Shown in pieces: positions 1-12,166 of a stretch of 64,000 nucleotides of DNA; position 1 is the stretch's first letter, and each line of letters begins with the position of its first letter. The notes beneath the pieces were generated by a model, which did no database searches, had not been told where the DNA came from, and saw only the letters and a list, made by a program, of their open reading frames with translations. Made by a program: the position numbers and the translations under genes. The stretch is from Humulus lupulus (Eukaryota > Streptophyta > Magnoliopsida > Rosales > Cannabaceae): assembly GCF_963169125.1 (NCBI RefSeq), contig NC_084793.1, positions 38,776,578 through 38,840,577 on the forward strand. Direction: 5' to 3'.

Positions 1-339
1 CTCATGACTAAAATCGTAGTTATCCATAAGATCGTAGATCATGTACTCGAAGGTGCTAAAGTCCAGGTCATCTTGAATGACATCGTGCCATGACATAGCT
101 AACTGGAGAAGGGCCTCGGGATATACCGACAGTGCTTCCTTTAACACCCAGTATTGCTCTATAGGCCATAGCAATGCTCCTCTTTTGTTCATGATTCCTT
201 GAATACGATCGCAAACCACCGACGTAGTTTTCAACATTGCAATCCTCCAATCGTAGGGGTCCTCCTCAAGCTGGACCTTGGGTATCGCGCGAATTTCCTT
301 AAGTAGCTATTGCTTAGTGGTTTTTATAATGGGAGGCAT
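1..339 (-). pseudogene. Element A: small ORF upstream of gag (ORF0), partial
   Basis: Minus-strand reading frame starting at an ATG (337-339) and running off the left edge of the window. It is open except for one in-frame TAG at 307-309. It lies about 155 bp inside the element from the primer-binding site at 493-503, where gag would not yet be expected. The product is an unrecognised, helix-rich, acidic protein with the words PIEQYWVLKEAL and FEYMIYDLMD. The element G ORF at 26714-27163 sits at the same distance from its PBS and shares IEQY, a following P, W and I-DD, then MIY, so I infer that the two are homologous. Function is unknown. It is not a recognisable gag. Confidence 0.5.
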
Positions 340-492
340 CTTACTATACTGCAGTAACAAAACTATAAAATTAAAAATAAACAGAAATAAAAATAAAAAT
401 AACATATATAACAAATACTTACGACGTGGTGATGTGAGATTTTTCCATCTTTAGCGTGTATGGGGAGGGTCCTTGGAAACATGGATGACAGT

Positions 493-503
493 CTCTGATA
501 CCA
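493..503 (-). other. Element A primer-binding site (initiator Met-tRNA type)
   Basis: The minus strand reads TGGTATCAGAG, the standard plant LTR-retrotransposon PBS complementary to initiator methionine tRNA, a few bases after the inferred LTR end (about 509). It fixes the orientation of element A as minus. Confidence 0.8.
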
Positions 504-508
504 TTTCT

Positions 509-3500
509 AAAACGCCCTATACTAATACTTTGTAAAACATTTCCATACTCATGAACTTATAGAAGAAAACCTCTTATTATATGAAAATTTCAGTGAGGCC
601 TTGCTAAAACATGCAAGTTGGGACCAATAGTTTAAAATAAAATAAAAGTTCTCATGCAACGTTTTTAAAAAATAAATATAGTTCAAGACCCACTGATAAG
701 TTCTAAAACCAAAATAAAACATAACATCACTCTTTAAAATTGGCGTTTAAGCCGATCGTTTACTCACCCATAGGATACCCCCATGCCATACACATTTTAA
801 CGTCGGAACTCCCTACATCACCACGCGTGCCAAAGACAAACCCTATTTACTACCTGAAAGGGGAAAGTAAGGGGGTGAGCTAAAAGCCCAATAAGGAAGT
901 ACAAACAACAAACAAAGAAAAACACAACAAAACATAATCATATCGTAAGACTCCTACAACATCATATACATACATCATCATACATCGTACTTAACATCAT
1001 CACCATACATCATATATAAACGTTATCATCATACATCAGGCATCATATATCATTAACATATTCAAACATCATCATCATAAATAATATCATCATATCTTTG
1101 TGAACATGGCCCCCTCTCTTGTCCATGTCACATCTTGAGGTAAACAGGAGGCTCTGGTCCTTGAATAACCTCAGTGCGTCCGCCTTATGAGTTACGTTAT
1201 ATCCTTAGTAACTCGGGTTTCGTCTTTATATCCTTAGTAACCCCTTTGTCGTGTCGCATTCAACATGCTAACAACCATTTGCTTTTCATACAACATACAA
1301 AATACATGCATTCCGGTCATATCAACACAAAGGAAATACATGATTCATCAAATTCATCATATCATCTCAAAATAGCATTTCATACTTCACATTACATGGT
1401 ACATCATCATACATAACATTTAACTTCAAAAAAACTCATCTTATCGTTCATAGCATAAATAAATAGAATTCTATCTAACTTTCTTACCTCAGATCCGAGC
1501 AAAGCAAAAATTGAACAAACTTCACAACGAGCCTATAACCATAATCAAATAGCATTCTTTAGCATCACATAATATTTTCTTGTGTCCAACTCATACACCC
1601 CATGTGTGCATGGGCCATGCATACATGGTGCAATTTACACATAATTTCCAAACATGCACATTTTTCATATAGAATCACAAAAGAATAATGTCCATTCTAC
1701 CTATTATCCATGCATGGTTTTCAAGTAAAAATTATATGGTTAAATATTAGACATATTTTTCAACATAAAAGTGCATTTGCATGCGACATGCATACATGAG
1801 AGCGTTGTTAAAAAGTGATGTTAAAAATGATAAATTTCTACACGCTTATTTCGAACCTTTTTAAAATAAAGATTTAGCAACATAATTTCTCACCATTATT
1901 TATTTCTTTTAAATTCCTAAGTTGATTAAACTTCTTAAGACATTATTTTTATTTCATAAAAATAATTATTTAGCCATTTTCAAAAATATAATAATTCCAT
2001 TTATTATAACAAAAAAACTTGAATTTATCTGAAGGTACTTATAAATATCATGTTTCCTTTAGAAAATAATATTTTATTTAAATTAATAAAATTACAAGAT
2101 TTGATGTGAGAAAAATATAATTTTAAGTGTGAGAAAAATATATTTTATCTTGTATTATTCAAGGCTTAATTTATGTACTAGTGTAACTCATATGTGATAA
2201 CCAAAATAATTATTTTTAATTTATTAAACTAAACTTTCAGCCACCATTTATTTTGTTTTAAAATCACAAGTGAATCTAAACTCAACATTTTTCTTAATTA
2301 AAATAAAGAAAACTATACTTATTAAAGGTTACATTTAAAATATCATTTTAATATATACATAGTTTATGGTATTATATTATTTCAACAAACACACAAACTT
2401 CATTTTCATTTAAAAGACATGTCAATTTTTTACCAAAACTTCCAGCAACAATTTAAACCCTCAAAAATCACCATCTTGGAATTAAAACTCATATTTTTCT
2501 TATAAAATATAAAAAAAAAACTATAGGTATTTATTTGAGTAAAAATATCATTTTAATGTAAATTAAAATACCGTAGCGCTTGCAAAAACATTTATGAATG
2601 CAAATCATTATTTCACCAAATTTCTCATCACTTAAACACAAAAATCAGCAAGCATATTAAGTCACGAAATTCATCATTTTACATCATGCTTCACAAAACT
2701 CATACAATAATCATATATGTTTAATCAACACAAATTTAAACACAAACCCTAGCATGCACCTATTATCATATTGCCAATCTAAGAAGAATCCCTAACATCA
2801 CATGGACATTCAAATCATAGTCATATTTCAAGATCAATCATACACATATATGAGACAATATCCCTAGGCCGAAACTCTCATGAGTTAAACATAAAATAAA
2901 AACCAAAATTCTCATTTACATTCACATGAATCCTAGCATGTTTCTATCATCACTCATGCATGCCTTAACCTATTGATACATCATAAACTCATAAACATGC
3001 TCATCAAATTTCATGGATTCAATAACAAGAATCCAATTTATTTATTATGCCAAATATCACATAGGATCCTAGAACATGGACCTAACATAAAAATAAAAGT
3101 AACAAAAATATAAAGGGGATCTCTAGACATGCATAGGCTGAAACCTACATATACATAAGAATAAAATATAAACATTCATCATATTTTAATAGATCAAAAC
3201 CAAAACCCTTGTCAAACTTAATCATATACATCCTCCTTAAATAACAAAATAATCATAAATCATCATGCATCATATTCAAGTATCTCAAAACAAACCAAAT
3301 CAACACATGGCAAGGATTCAAATAGACATCAAAACCTCAAGATCCTTTCAAAATAACAACAAAATTAAAATCAAGGTTTAAAGATCAACTACCTCCTTGA
3401 TAGAAACCAAAATCCAAATATGGTCACCACCTTCAATCAAACCCCTAGATTTCAAAATCCATAAAAAAAAACACAAACATTACCATGAAAACAAGATTAA

Positions 3501-4188
3501 GAAGATGAGAATGTAGAAGAGAGAATTAAACCACCAAAAATCAAAGAACTCGCCTAGGTTCAAAAATTTCTCCCCTTTTCTTTCTTTCTTCTTCTTCTTC
3601 TTCTTCTTCTCTCTCTAGCTCACGTTCACTCTCCCTCTTTCTCTCTAGAATTCGACAGCCACCATGCAAAAATGGCTCTCTTATTTTCTCTCTTCCCTTT
3701 TTATTTTAACCTAGCCAATCATAGCCTAATAAAAAAAGGTAAGTTTCATCTTTTTCTTATTTTCTTTTATTTTTATTTTATTTGATTGAAAAAAAATGGG
3801 AATAAAATCTTCCCTTTCCCACCTATTGTCGTCCACCCTCTTTCCATTTCTTATTTTTTTAATCTTTTTTTTATTTTAATTAACTAAAATTATCCTAATA
3901 AAAGAAAATAAAAGTGTGTAGAAGATTCTATGCAAGTGAACCATGCAATCATGCACATGCACACACTTAATTACTAGGGTGCATCACTACCTACTATGTA
4001 CCTTGGTGCATTCAACCAAAACTCATTTATTCACAAATTAAAATTAATAAATAAATAAAACAATCAACAATTAAATTCAAACAATTTCTACCAACAATTC
4101 TAACCAAAAAAAATCACAACACTTAACAATTAAATAAAACAAAGCACAAAATTAATAAAAATAAACAAAAATTATTTGGTGCGCTACA
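509..4188 (-). mobile_element. Element A 5' LTR (gypsy, ~3.7 kb)
   Basis: On the minus strand the LTR begins TGTAGCGCACC at 4188 and ends next to the PBS near 509 with a degraded form of the GGGCGTTACA end common to the gypsy LTRs here. The left copy is outside the window, so the ends rest on the PBS and on the abrupt break in element B's LTR at 4188/4189. There is no coding content. It is A/T-rich, with a GA/TC-rich stretch at 3586-3650 that on the minus strand resembles a transcribed leader. A splice-donor-like site (GAG|GTAAGA, intron start 1487) and a matching acceptor-like site (TTTCAG|GTAG, intron end 854) follow. An inner nested piece cannot be excluded, given the size. Confidence 0.7.
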
Positions 4189-5344
4189 CCTTCACTCAGC
4201 CATTTTCATCATCTTTCAAATACTTTTCAGAGCCTTCAAGCTGCTATTTTCGTTCTAGAGAGAAACACTACGGTTTTGGGGTTAAAGCATTCAAATCTAA
4301 AGCTTTTCTAAACACTTGGGAAGTAAGCTTTTGTGTGATTTCGGTGTTTGAGGTATAGATCAAAGCTCTAAGCTATCTAAGGTGTTCGATTTCTTTGAAA
4401 CTTAAGGTTTTTGGTAGTCTTTATTATGATGGTTTAGATCTTCTCTTCATCTTCTTTTCTCTAGAGGACTTATGGTTTCTTTATGTTTGGTTTTAGGAGT
4501 TTTCGATCCCGCACTTGTCTTCAATATTTCGGTTTTGGTAAGGAAAGTTAGGTAGTTTAGTTTATGACATAGTTTATGTTTTGTATGACCTAACATTTCA
4601 GGTACAATAAAGGGATAAGTGTGTCTGGACCTAAGGTGTCCAATGATGAATGACGGACTTATGTCCGGTAGGCTCGATTGCCAAAATTTTATGACGGACC
4701 TAAGTTGATGTCCGGTGTATAACAGACTTATGTTTGGGGCTTAATTGCCACCCCTATATAATCACTTATCTTTGTATTATATCTAACTTATTATTATGAC
4801 CTATGACCCATAGTTACGTATGACTTATGACCTATGACTTATGACTATAAACTATGATTTATGATTATAACTTAGGCTATGATATGACCTAGGGTTTTAT
4901 GATGTAGTATGATTAGTATAAATAAGTTTTGTAGTGACTCTTGTGAAATGTATGACATGTTTGGTTATATGATTATATGACTGACTCTTGTTTGTATTTT
5001 CCTTACTGGGCTTAGAAGCTCACCCCTTATGATGTTGTTGTTTCAGGCCATTAAAGATAGAAAGGCCGGTAGCGAGTGGGACCTAGGAGCTTCGTGATGT
5101 ACTCGTGGAGACCATATAGTCAAGGAAGATCAAGCAGGCCTATTTATTTTTATTGAAGAATGTTTTCTTTTAAAGTTTTATTTAATGTTGCTCATTTTAA
5201 TAGGTTAAAGACAATTATTTTATTTTTTGTAAAACCATGGATCCATATACTTATTTTTAAGTTTTCATTCAATAAAAGAGCAATGTTTATGATTATGATC
5301 CAACGATGTGTTCTCGATAATTTATGAGAAATTAGGGCGTTACA
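4189..5344 (+). mobile_element. Element B 5' LTR, right-hand remnant
   Basis: The sequence from CCTTCACTCAGCC onward matches the 5' LTR of element G from about 24704 (same words: TTCACTCAGCC, CAGAGCCTTCA, GAGAGAAACACTA, GGTTTTGGGGTTAAA). It ends GGGCGTTACA at 5344, just before the PBS. The left part of the LTR has been separated by the insertion of element A, whose 5-bp TSD should be ccttc with its partner off-window. It contains a donor-like site at 4538 (TTTTG|GTAAGG) and an acceptor-like TTTCAG ending at 5046. Confidence 0.8.
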
Positions 5345-5346
5345 AG

Positions 5347-5359
5347 CGGTATCAGAGCC
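5347..5359 (+). other. Element B primer-binding site
   Basis: CGGTATCAGAGCC lies two bases after the LTR end GTTACA. This is the initiator Met-tRNA PBS with one mismatch (C for T at the first base). Confidence 0.8.
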
Positions 5360-5499
5360 ACAACTATATTGGTCTTGAACGTTCCCATGAAATACACACG
5401 ACGACTACAAAGGACCAACTCACTACCAATTAAGTATACACATTGTTTTCGAAATATGTTTGTAATGTCTTTCTTGTGTTATTTTCATAATTTAGCTCA

Positions 5500-5635
5500 A
5501 TGGACTCAAGTGTGGTTAGAAAAGTTAAAGCTATAAGAAGAATACTAGACCCTGAGTATGAGAATGAGCTAGTGAGAGTGTTTATTGGAATCAACCCAAG
5601 ATATGCTAGAAGAAGGATCTGATGTGGAGGATTAG
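5500..5635 (+). pseudogene. Element B: deleted copy of the pre-gag ORF0
   Basis: An ATG at 5500, 153 bp after the PBS, opens a short frame (MDSSVVRKVKAIRRIL...). In another frame the same stretch ends with DMLEEGSDVED and a stop at 5633-5635, which closely matches the C-terminus of element G's ORF0 (DDMLDEGSDI, then stop). I read this as the start and end of the same small ORF with the middle deleted and the frame shifted. Function is unknown. The stretch 5636-6142 that follows is non-coding leader up to gag. Confidence 0.5.
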
Positions 5636-6142
5636 ACGATATAGGAACACATCGTTAAGTTTTTGAAAATTTTCATTTGTTTGTAATTAATTTTTTAATA
5701 AAACATGTTTTTTTGCTTTTATTTCGTTTCATTGTTTAGTAAGTGTTAAGAATTTTGGATTCAATTGAAAGTATAAAGTTTAAATTCCTCTCTTATGGGT
5801 TAGCTCATTTGTGAAGGCTCATTTGCTTTGCATTATTAGATTGGGTCCAATTTAAACGAATAACAATTGATAAAGAAAGGGTTCAAATTCTTGTCTTTTG
5901 GGTCCAAGTGGAAGTTAGGGGGCCTTAGTAGTGGGTACGATATACTGAACCCAGCCCTCCTCCATGGAAGATTCAATTGTTAAGGCTCATTTACCCAAGT
6001 TGGACATAATTATAATAGGGTAGTTTTTAATAGATAGATGGACCTAATAGACAATTATGTGATAGGCTAAGTTATAACCTCTACTTGTTTTGTTTGTTTT
6101 AGCTTTTACAAATTTTCTCTTTTGGGGAAACAAAAAAGACAC

Positions 6143-7261
6143 ATGGAGCAGGAACCAAGAAGATCTGAAATACTAAATGGCCAGGGAAGAGGTCGAGGTA
6201 GAGGTCGAGGAAGGGGAAGGGGGCGAGGAAGAGGAGTAGCCACCACCCCCATATATGAAGAATTTCTAGCAGCCTCGGTAGTGCCAGAAGCATCCAATGT
6301 AGTGGAATAATTGGCAGCTACTGCTACTCAAGAAAATTTGGAAAGAGAAAATGCCCGTCTTAGGTCAGAGCTAAAAAGAAGGGAAGAAGAGTTCCAAATA
6401 AACCCAGGAAAACAACAACATGTGGCGCAACAAGTCATTCCTCTAGCACAATTACAACAGTTGGCAGAACCTCGCTACGAGGCAATGTATGAACGCTTTA
6501 GGAAGCAGCAACCACCAAACTTCGATGGCGGATCAGACCCAATAGAAGCATAAGAATGGCTTCGATCGGTGAAGTCCATTTTGGAATACATGAGGATGGG
6601 AAACGAAAATCGAGTCGCATGCACTTCAAGCTTGCTAAAGAAGGACACCCGCATCTGGTGGGATATAGTGAAGCAGACTCGAGATGTGAAGATTATGACA
6701 TGGGACGAGTTTATTCAAGTGTTCAACAAGAAGTATTACAGTCTTGTGATTCTAGCCACAAGGGTGGCTGAATTCATCGCACTTACTCAAGAGAATATGA
6801 TTGTGACAGAGTATGCCAGGAAGTTTGATAGGCTGGCTAAGTTCGCGGTAGAAATGGTACCCACTGTGATGCTAAGAATTCAAAGATTCATGAAGGGACT
6901 GAAACCTATGATAGCCCATGATGTAAAGTTGATACAGGGAATAACCACTTATGCAGAAACATTAAAGGTAGCCTTGGAAGCTAAGCAGGAAGAAGAAAGG
7001 ATCTAGAAGGAAGGCGCGACCAGAAGGGACGCCAAAAAGAATAACAATGAACAGAACAACAACAAACGAAGACATGACGGTGGTCAAAATCAAAAAGTAA
7101 ACAAGAAGAATAAGTCTACATCAAAAAGTAACGGGAATAAGAAGCCCTACGTGGAATATCCTTAGTGCCCTATCTGCAAGAGAAAGCATTAAAGAGAATG
7201 TCGATATAAGATGAAAGGTTGTTTCAATTGTTGAGAAGAAAGGCACATTAAAAAGGATTGC
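6143..7261 (+). pseudogene. Element B gag (nucleocapsid polyprotein), nonsense-interrupted
   Basis: Ty3/gypsy Gag beginning at ATG 6143. The N-terminus carries an unbroken run of Arg-Gly dipeptides (about 6186-6236). It is followed by a charged helical stretch and the retrotransposon gag core, including the family words WLRSVKSILEYM, IWWDIVKQT and VTEYARKFDRLAKFA (6556-6860). A CCHC zinc knuckle lies at 7220-7261 (C-x2-C-x4-H-x4-C), with a stop replacing the glycine after the second cysteine. The frame never shifts, but it is closed by stops near 6308, 6551, 7004, 7165, 7190 and 7232, most of them explicable as C-to-T or G-to-A changes. The intact protein would package element RNA in virus-like particles. 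Not functional as it stands. Confidence 0.85.
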
Positions 7262-7267
7262 CCAAAG

Positions 7268-7645
7268 TTGAAGGACCTAAAGAAAGATGACAAACTTGTG
7301 CCAGCCGGAGTTTTTGCTCTTACTAGAGTTGAAGCAGAAACTATTAATATAGTAGTAACAGGTCAGGTCACTATCTCTGGTAAACTATGCAATGTTTTAT
7401 TCAATTCGGGAGCTTCACATTCTTTTGTCTCTATGAATATGATTAATAACTTAGATAAAACATGCAAACTTTTTAGAGATAAGTTTGTCACGGAGTTACC
7501 CTCGGGGAAAAGAATGTTATCTAGTAGAGGGGTGTGTAGCGTTGTAGTTAGAATCAGAGGAAGATGATTACCAGTAGATTTGATCGATTTAGACCTTAAA
7601 TATTATGATGTATTATTAGGCATAGATTCTTTAGCAAAACAAGGG
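7268..7645 (+). pseudogene. Element B aspartic protease region, 5' part of pol
   Basis: It continues in the gag frame. The active-site word reads VLFNSGASHSF, so the catalytic Asp (7403-7405) has become Asn, where retropepsins have D-S/T-G. Other family words are VTGQVTISGKLCNVLF and LPVDLIDLDLKYYDVLLGIDSLAKQGA. A TGA at 7565-7567 interrupts it. The reading frame is split by the solo LTR at 7651 and resumes in frame at 10533 once the LTR and one TSD copy are discounted. This Gag-Pol would normally be one polyprotein. Confidence 0.85.
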
Positions 7646-10532
7646 GCAACTGTAATGCCCCAAATTCCCTAATAAGGTTTAGGACCTTGATTAGGAGGCC
7701 GGGAGGGCCATAATTTCTTTATTATGATATTTAATGATATTATGCATGTTTAGGTGTATTAAATATGCATGTGAACCCATTTGTGATTAATTGGGTGATT
7801 TTCATATTTTGGCCATTTCGGGCATTTTTGGTATATATGTGAAATGGATGTGGTGCTTTGTTATTATCTGGTTATGCCAGGGTTACCCAGCACAAGACGA
7901 TCCTAGGAGGTAAGCTAGTGGGAAAGTCACAATGGGATTTAAGCTTGACTTGGTGTAAGTCAAGGGGTATTTAGAGCATTACCGGGTTATTGGGTAATGG
8001 GAATTGATATTTGGTGATAAATTGGGAGTTAGTAAGACCAGGGGGAAATTCTGGAAGTTTTGACTATAATGTCCCTGGGGGTGTTTTCGGGACCCTGAGC
8101 ATTAGGTTTTATTGGAAGCTACTTAAGCTACGTTCTGTACGTTCTCTCTCCCTAAAGTTCCCTTTTCGTTCCCGATCGCATTTTCGAAGATAACTTGAGT
8201 TCTAGGACTCGGAATCAAGCAAGGATCGAGGCATAGCAATCCTAAGGAGAATTAGAAGCTTATTAGCCAGAGGATTTAGTTTGAAACAACTCAATCGGAG
8301 GTAATTCAAGTTTAAGTTTTAAGTTTTTAAAAGTTTTTAAGCTTGAATTGGACTTTGTGAATCGTTGGGCTTTTAGTTTGTTTGAACCTCGGGTTTTGGT
8401 GGTTTTGGACCATTGGGGAGTTTGAGAACTTTGATTTGATGATTTGGGAATGTTTAGACATGTTTTTGGGAGGTTTTAAAAGGTTAAAACGAAGGAAAAA
8501 TGGCTGCCCCGAAGTTGGGCCGCGGCCCTGTTCTTGGGCGCTGCGGCCCTTGTTCGAAGAAGCAGGTGTCAGGAAATTGGCCTTGCTGGGCGCCACGGCT
8601 CTTGATGGAGGGCGCCACAGCACTAGCCTCAGAGAACCCTGGGGGCCGCGGCCCAAGGTGCTAGGGTCGCAGCCCTTGCCCTGTTTTCACCCCGTTTGCT
8701 TGTTTTGACCCCGGAAACATGGTTTTAGGCCTCGGGATCATTCCTACTACCCGGATTAGTGAGGATTGATGTCTTGGAGGCTAAGTTTTAGTTCAAGGGT
8801 TGGTTTTAGAACTTGAACTCATTGGATCACCATTTGTGGTTGTGACTAGGTTAACACTAGAGGCTTGGAATCAGGATCGTGCTTGTGGCTCATTTGTTGG
8901 TAACCTGTGCTTGGACCAAAGGTAAGAAAACTGCACCCCATGTGTGACTTGCATGGTTATGATTGATGCATGTTGAATGTTTAAATGTAAACATTGATAG
9001 CATAATGAATGCTTGGCAATCTTGCCCATTTGCATATGATTATTGTTGAGGCATGCTGGATGATTAAGTGTGATGCATGTGATGCACGAGAAACATGTGA
9101 TTAGGGCATGCCATGAATGATGAATATGGGGTGGGTCAGAGCTTGAGTCTCTGCATTTGTGCATGATCATAATTATGCTAGCAACTGTTTGGTAAGCATG
9201 CTGAATGCCCTATTCTTGGATAATTGGCATATGATACACATTGATAGCATTGCTTACTTGTGCATGGCACTGACTAATTAGTCAGATTTGGCATAGGTGC
9301 TAGTATCAACTGTGAAGCTGTGACTCATTAGTCAGGTTCGGCAGTGGTACTGGGCACTGGTCACACAGGGCTGACTCATTAGCCAGAATTGGCAAAGGTG
9401 TAGTATCAGCTCTGAAGCTGTGACTCATTAGTCAGGTTCGGCAGTGGTACTGGGCACTAGTCACACAGGGCTGACTCATTAGTCAGAATTGGAAAAGGTG
9501 TTAATGTCAACTGTGAAGCCATGACTCATTAGTCAGGTTCGGCAGTGGTACTGGGCACTGGTCACATTGTGCTAACTCACTAGTCATGACAACCCTAGTG
9601 TGTAGTGCAAGCTTTGTCGATTGGATCTAATCGACCCTCTGCATTGCATGACTCAAAGAGCATTAATGTAGGACCGACCTCAAGTTCGATGAATATAAAC
9701 AAGCATTTATCTAGCCAAGGGCTAGTCAAGTAGAGCCATTGCAGGAAATGGGCACTGGGCCCCTAGTGACCTGGTTGTCAGTCACTCAGTATGGTTTACC
9801 AGAACCTCAAGTGATATTCACTCATCATATCAGAGCTATGGGTTCTGCATGATCATTTTGATCATCATATGCATGGCTTGGGCACTGAGGCCCCTAGTGA
9901 CTTGCTTGTTGGTCACTCAGCATGGTTTATCGGAACCTCTAGTGTTACGACACTCATCTAATTAGGATTGACTTGATAGTCCTCCAATCAGAAGGCCGGG
10001 ACTTCTTATCCTAGATACCCCAACATCTATTTGAATTCATTTGCATGATGAATAGAGCTATGAATGCTAGGCATGCCAGATATGATTTGATATCATAAGA
10101 TGATTATTTATGAGCATATGAGTTTTCTTGCTGGGCTTCGGCTCACGGGTGCTTTGTGGTGCAGGTAAAGGCAAAAGGAAGCTGGACCATCCTTGAGTTG
10201 GAGAGCTTAGGTGATGACGTGTACATATGCAGCTGCTCGACCAATACTTGGGCGAGGTTTGAAAGTGGAACTAGGGCTGAACCCTGTTTTGCCGCTTAGA
10301 ACGGCCTGTTGTAAACATTTTCCTGTAATAGACTCTAAAATTATATTTTTGGGATCCCAACGTATACAGTAAACGTTCTAGTGAAACGTTATATCTTAAC
10401 CAAAGTTTTTATTCCCTAAACCGCTAATCACGCTTAGTTACACGTTTATGGCCAAACGACTCGATTAGCGAATTTAGCACTGTTTGCAATGCGCACTGTA
10501 GCGGTCCCCTGGAGTTGGGGCGTTACAGCAAC
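7646..10532 (+). mobile_element. Gypsy solo LTR (7651-10527) with 5-bp TSD gcaac
   Basis: The 2,877-bp insertion begins TGTAATGCCCC and ends GGGGCGTTACA. It is flanked by gcaac at 7646-7650 and 10528-10532. There are no internal domains or PBS, so it is a solo LTR. It contains a palindrome cluster (8516-8690, e.g. GGGCCGCGGCCC and GGGCGCCAC words), a donor-like AAAG|GTAAGAAAA (intron start 8922), and ~102-bp tandem repeats with the word GACTCATTAGTCAG (about 9265-9595). A second partly repeated block lies at 9750-9960. Last is an acceptor-like GGTGCAG|GTAAAGG (intron end 10164) inside a motif shared with the other gypsy LTRs. The first 13 codons of an apparent ORF at 10489 lie in the LTR and are not part of pol. 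Confidence 0.95.
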
Positions 10533-12166
10533 GATAGACTTTAAAGGTGAGACAGTCAACTTTCAAATAGAAGACGAAGAACAGTTCACCTTCAAAGGAG
10601 AAGTTTCCCGATCTCGCATATCGATAGTCCCAGCTCTCAAAGCTCAATGGTTAATCAATAGTGGTTGCCAAGTGTTTCTAGTCAGTGTGGTGGACAAGTC
10701 ACGAGAGATGCAGTTCAAACCAAAAAACATACATATTGTATGCAAATTTCTCGAGATGTTTCCAGAAGATATACCGGGATTACCTCCGGGTAGGGAAATC
10801 GAGTTTGAAATAGAACTGGCACCTAAGACAGTACCAATCTCGAAAGCTCTCTATAGAATGGCGCCTACCAAGTTAAAGGAGTTAAAGATACAACTGTAGG
10901 AGTTATTAGATAAGGGTTTCATTTGACCGAGCTATTCGCCTTGGGGAGCACCAGTGTTTTTTGTCAAAAAGAAGGACAGGAGCATGAGTATGTGCATTGA
11001 CCATCGAGAACTAAATAAAGTGACGTTCACGAACAAATACCCTTTGCCTCGAATAGACGATCTTTTTTATCAACTACATGGATCTACGGTATTCTCAAAG
11101 ATAGATTTACGGTCAAGGTATCATCAGCTAAGATTACGGGAAGAAGATATCCCAAAGACGGCTTTTCGAACCAGATATAGACACTACGAGTTCCTGGTAA
11201 TGTCTTTTGGCTTAACGAACGCACCAGCCGCGTTCATAGATCTTATGAACTGAATATTTAAGGACTACTTGGATAAGTTCGTTGTGGTGTTTATAGATGA
11301 CATATTGATCTACTCAAGGATGAAAGCCGAGCATGAAGAGCACCTGCGGCTGACGTTGGGATGACTCAAAAGTCATCAATTATACGCTAAGTTTAAGAAA
11401 TGTGGATTCTGGCTAGAGAAGGTGGAATTTCTAGGACACATTGTGTATAAAAATGGTGTGGAAGTAGATTCAGCCAAGATCGACGCAGTGAAGGACTGAC
11501 CGAAGCCCAAAAGTGCCATGGAGGTGAGAAGTTTTCTAGGGTTGGCAGGATACTATAGACGGTTTGTTGAAGGGTTCTCCAAAATAGCTACACCCTTAAA
11601 AAATTTAACAAGGAAGCAGTAGAAGTTCACATGGACGGAGAAGTGTGAAGAAAGCTTTAAAACGTTAAAAGATCAGCTCATATCAGCCTAAATTCTATGC
11701 ATCCCAGACGATAAAGGAAAGTTTATAGTGTATTGCAACGCATCGAAATAAGGACTTGGGTGCGTTTTGATGCAAGACGAAAAAGTGGTCGCATATGCCT
11801 TGAGACAGGCAAAGGAGTACAAATAGCGGTACCCGACCCATGACCTAGAATTAGCAGCGGTGGTTTTCGCTCTAAAGATTTGGAGGCACTATCTATACGG
11901 AGAAAACTACGAAATCTATATGGACCACAAAAGTATAAAATACTTCTTTATGCAAAAGGAGCTCAATATAAGGCAACGAAGGTGGCTGGAGTTAGTAAAG
12001 GACTATGATTGTGAGATCTTGTATCATCCGGGAAAGGCTAATGTCGTGGCAAACGCACTTAGTAGGCAGAGTTACGAGAGCATATCGACACTTAAGGGGA
12101 TATCTGAACACTTACAAATTGATATTAAGAGGTCTGGAATTGAGTTAATAATTGGACAACTAGCGT
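10533..12166 (+). pseudogene. Element B reverse transcriptase and RNase H (pol), nonsense-interrupted
   Basis: Tekay/Del-like gypsy pol. The RT domain runs from about 10740 to 11500 ([51 protein letters not shown]). The catalytic word [11 protein letters not shown] has its Asp pair at 11296-11301, followed by [21 protein letters not shown]. RNase H covers about 11720-12080, ending with [15 protein letters not shown]. The whole region is one frame closed by about ten stops (e.g. TGA 11251-11253), with no frameshift. Integrase is missing: after about 12160 the sequence switches to a Tat-type element. The enzyme would copy element RNA to cDNA. Dead as it stands. Confidence 0.9.

Noticed and set aside
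68..250. Minus-strand ORF of 60 codons near the left edge
   Set aside because: It is in a different frame from the better-supported ORF0 reading (1-339 minus), which has matching position and words in element G. I treat it as a shadow.
9265..9595. CRISPR-like array
   Set aside because: The units are imperfect tandem repeats without unique spacers, inside a plant LTR. No cas genes, and eukaryotic context.
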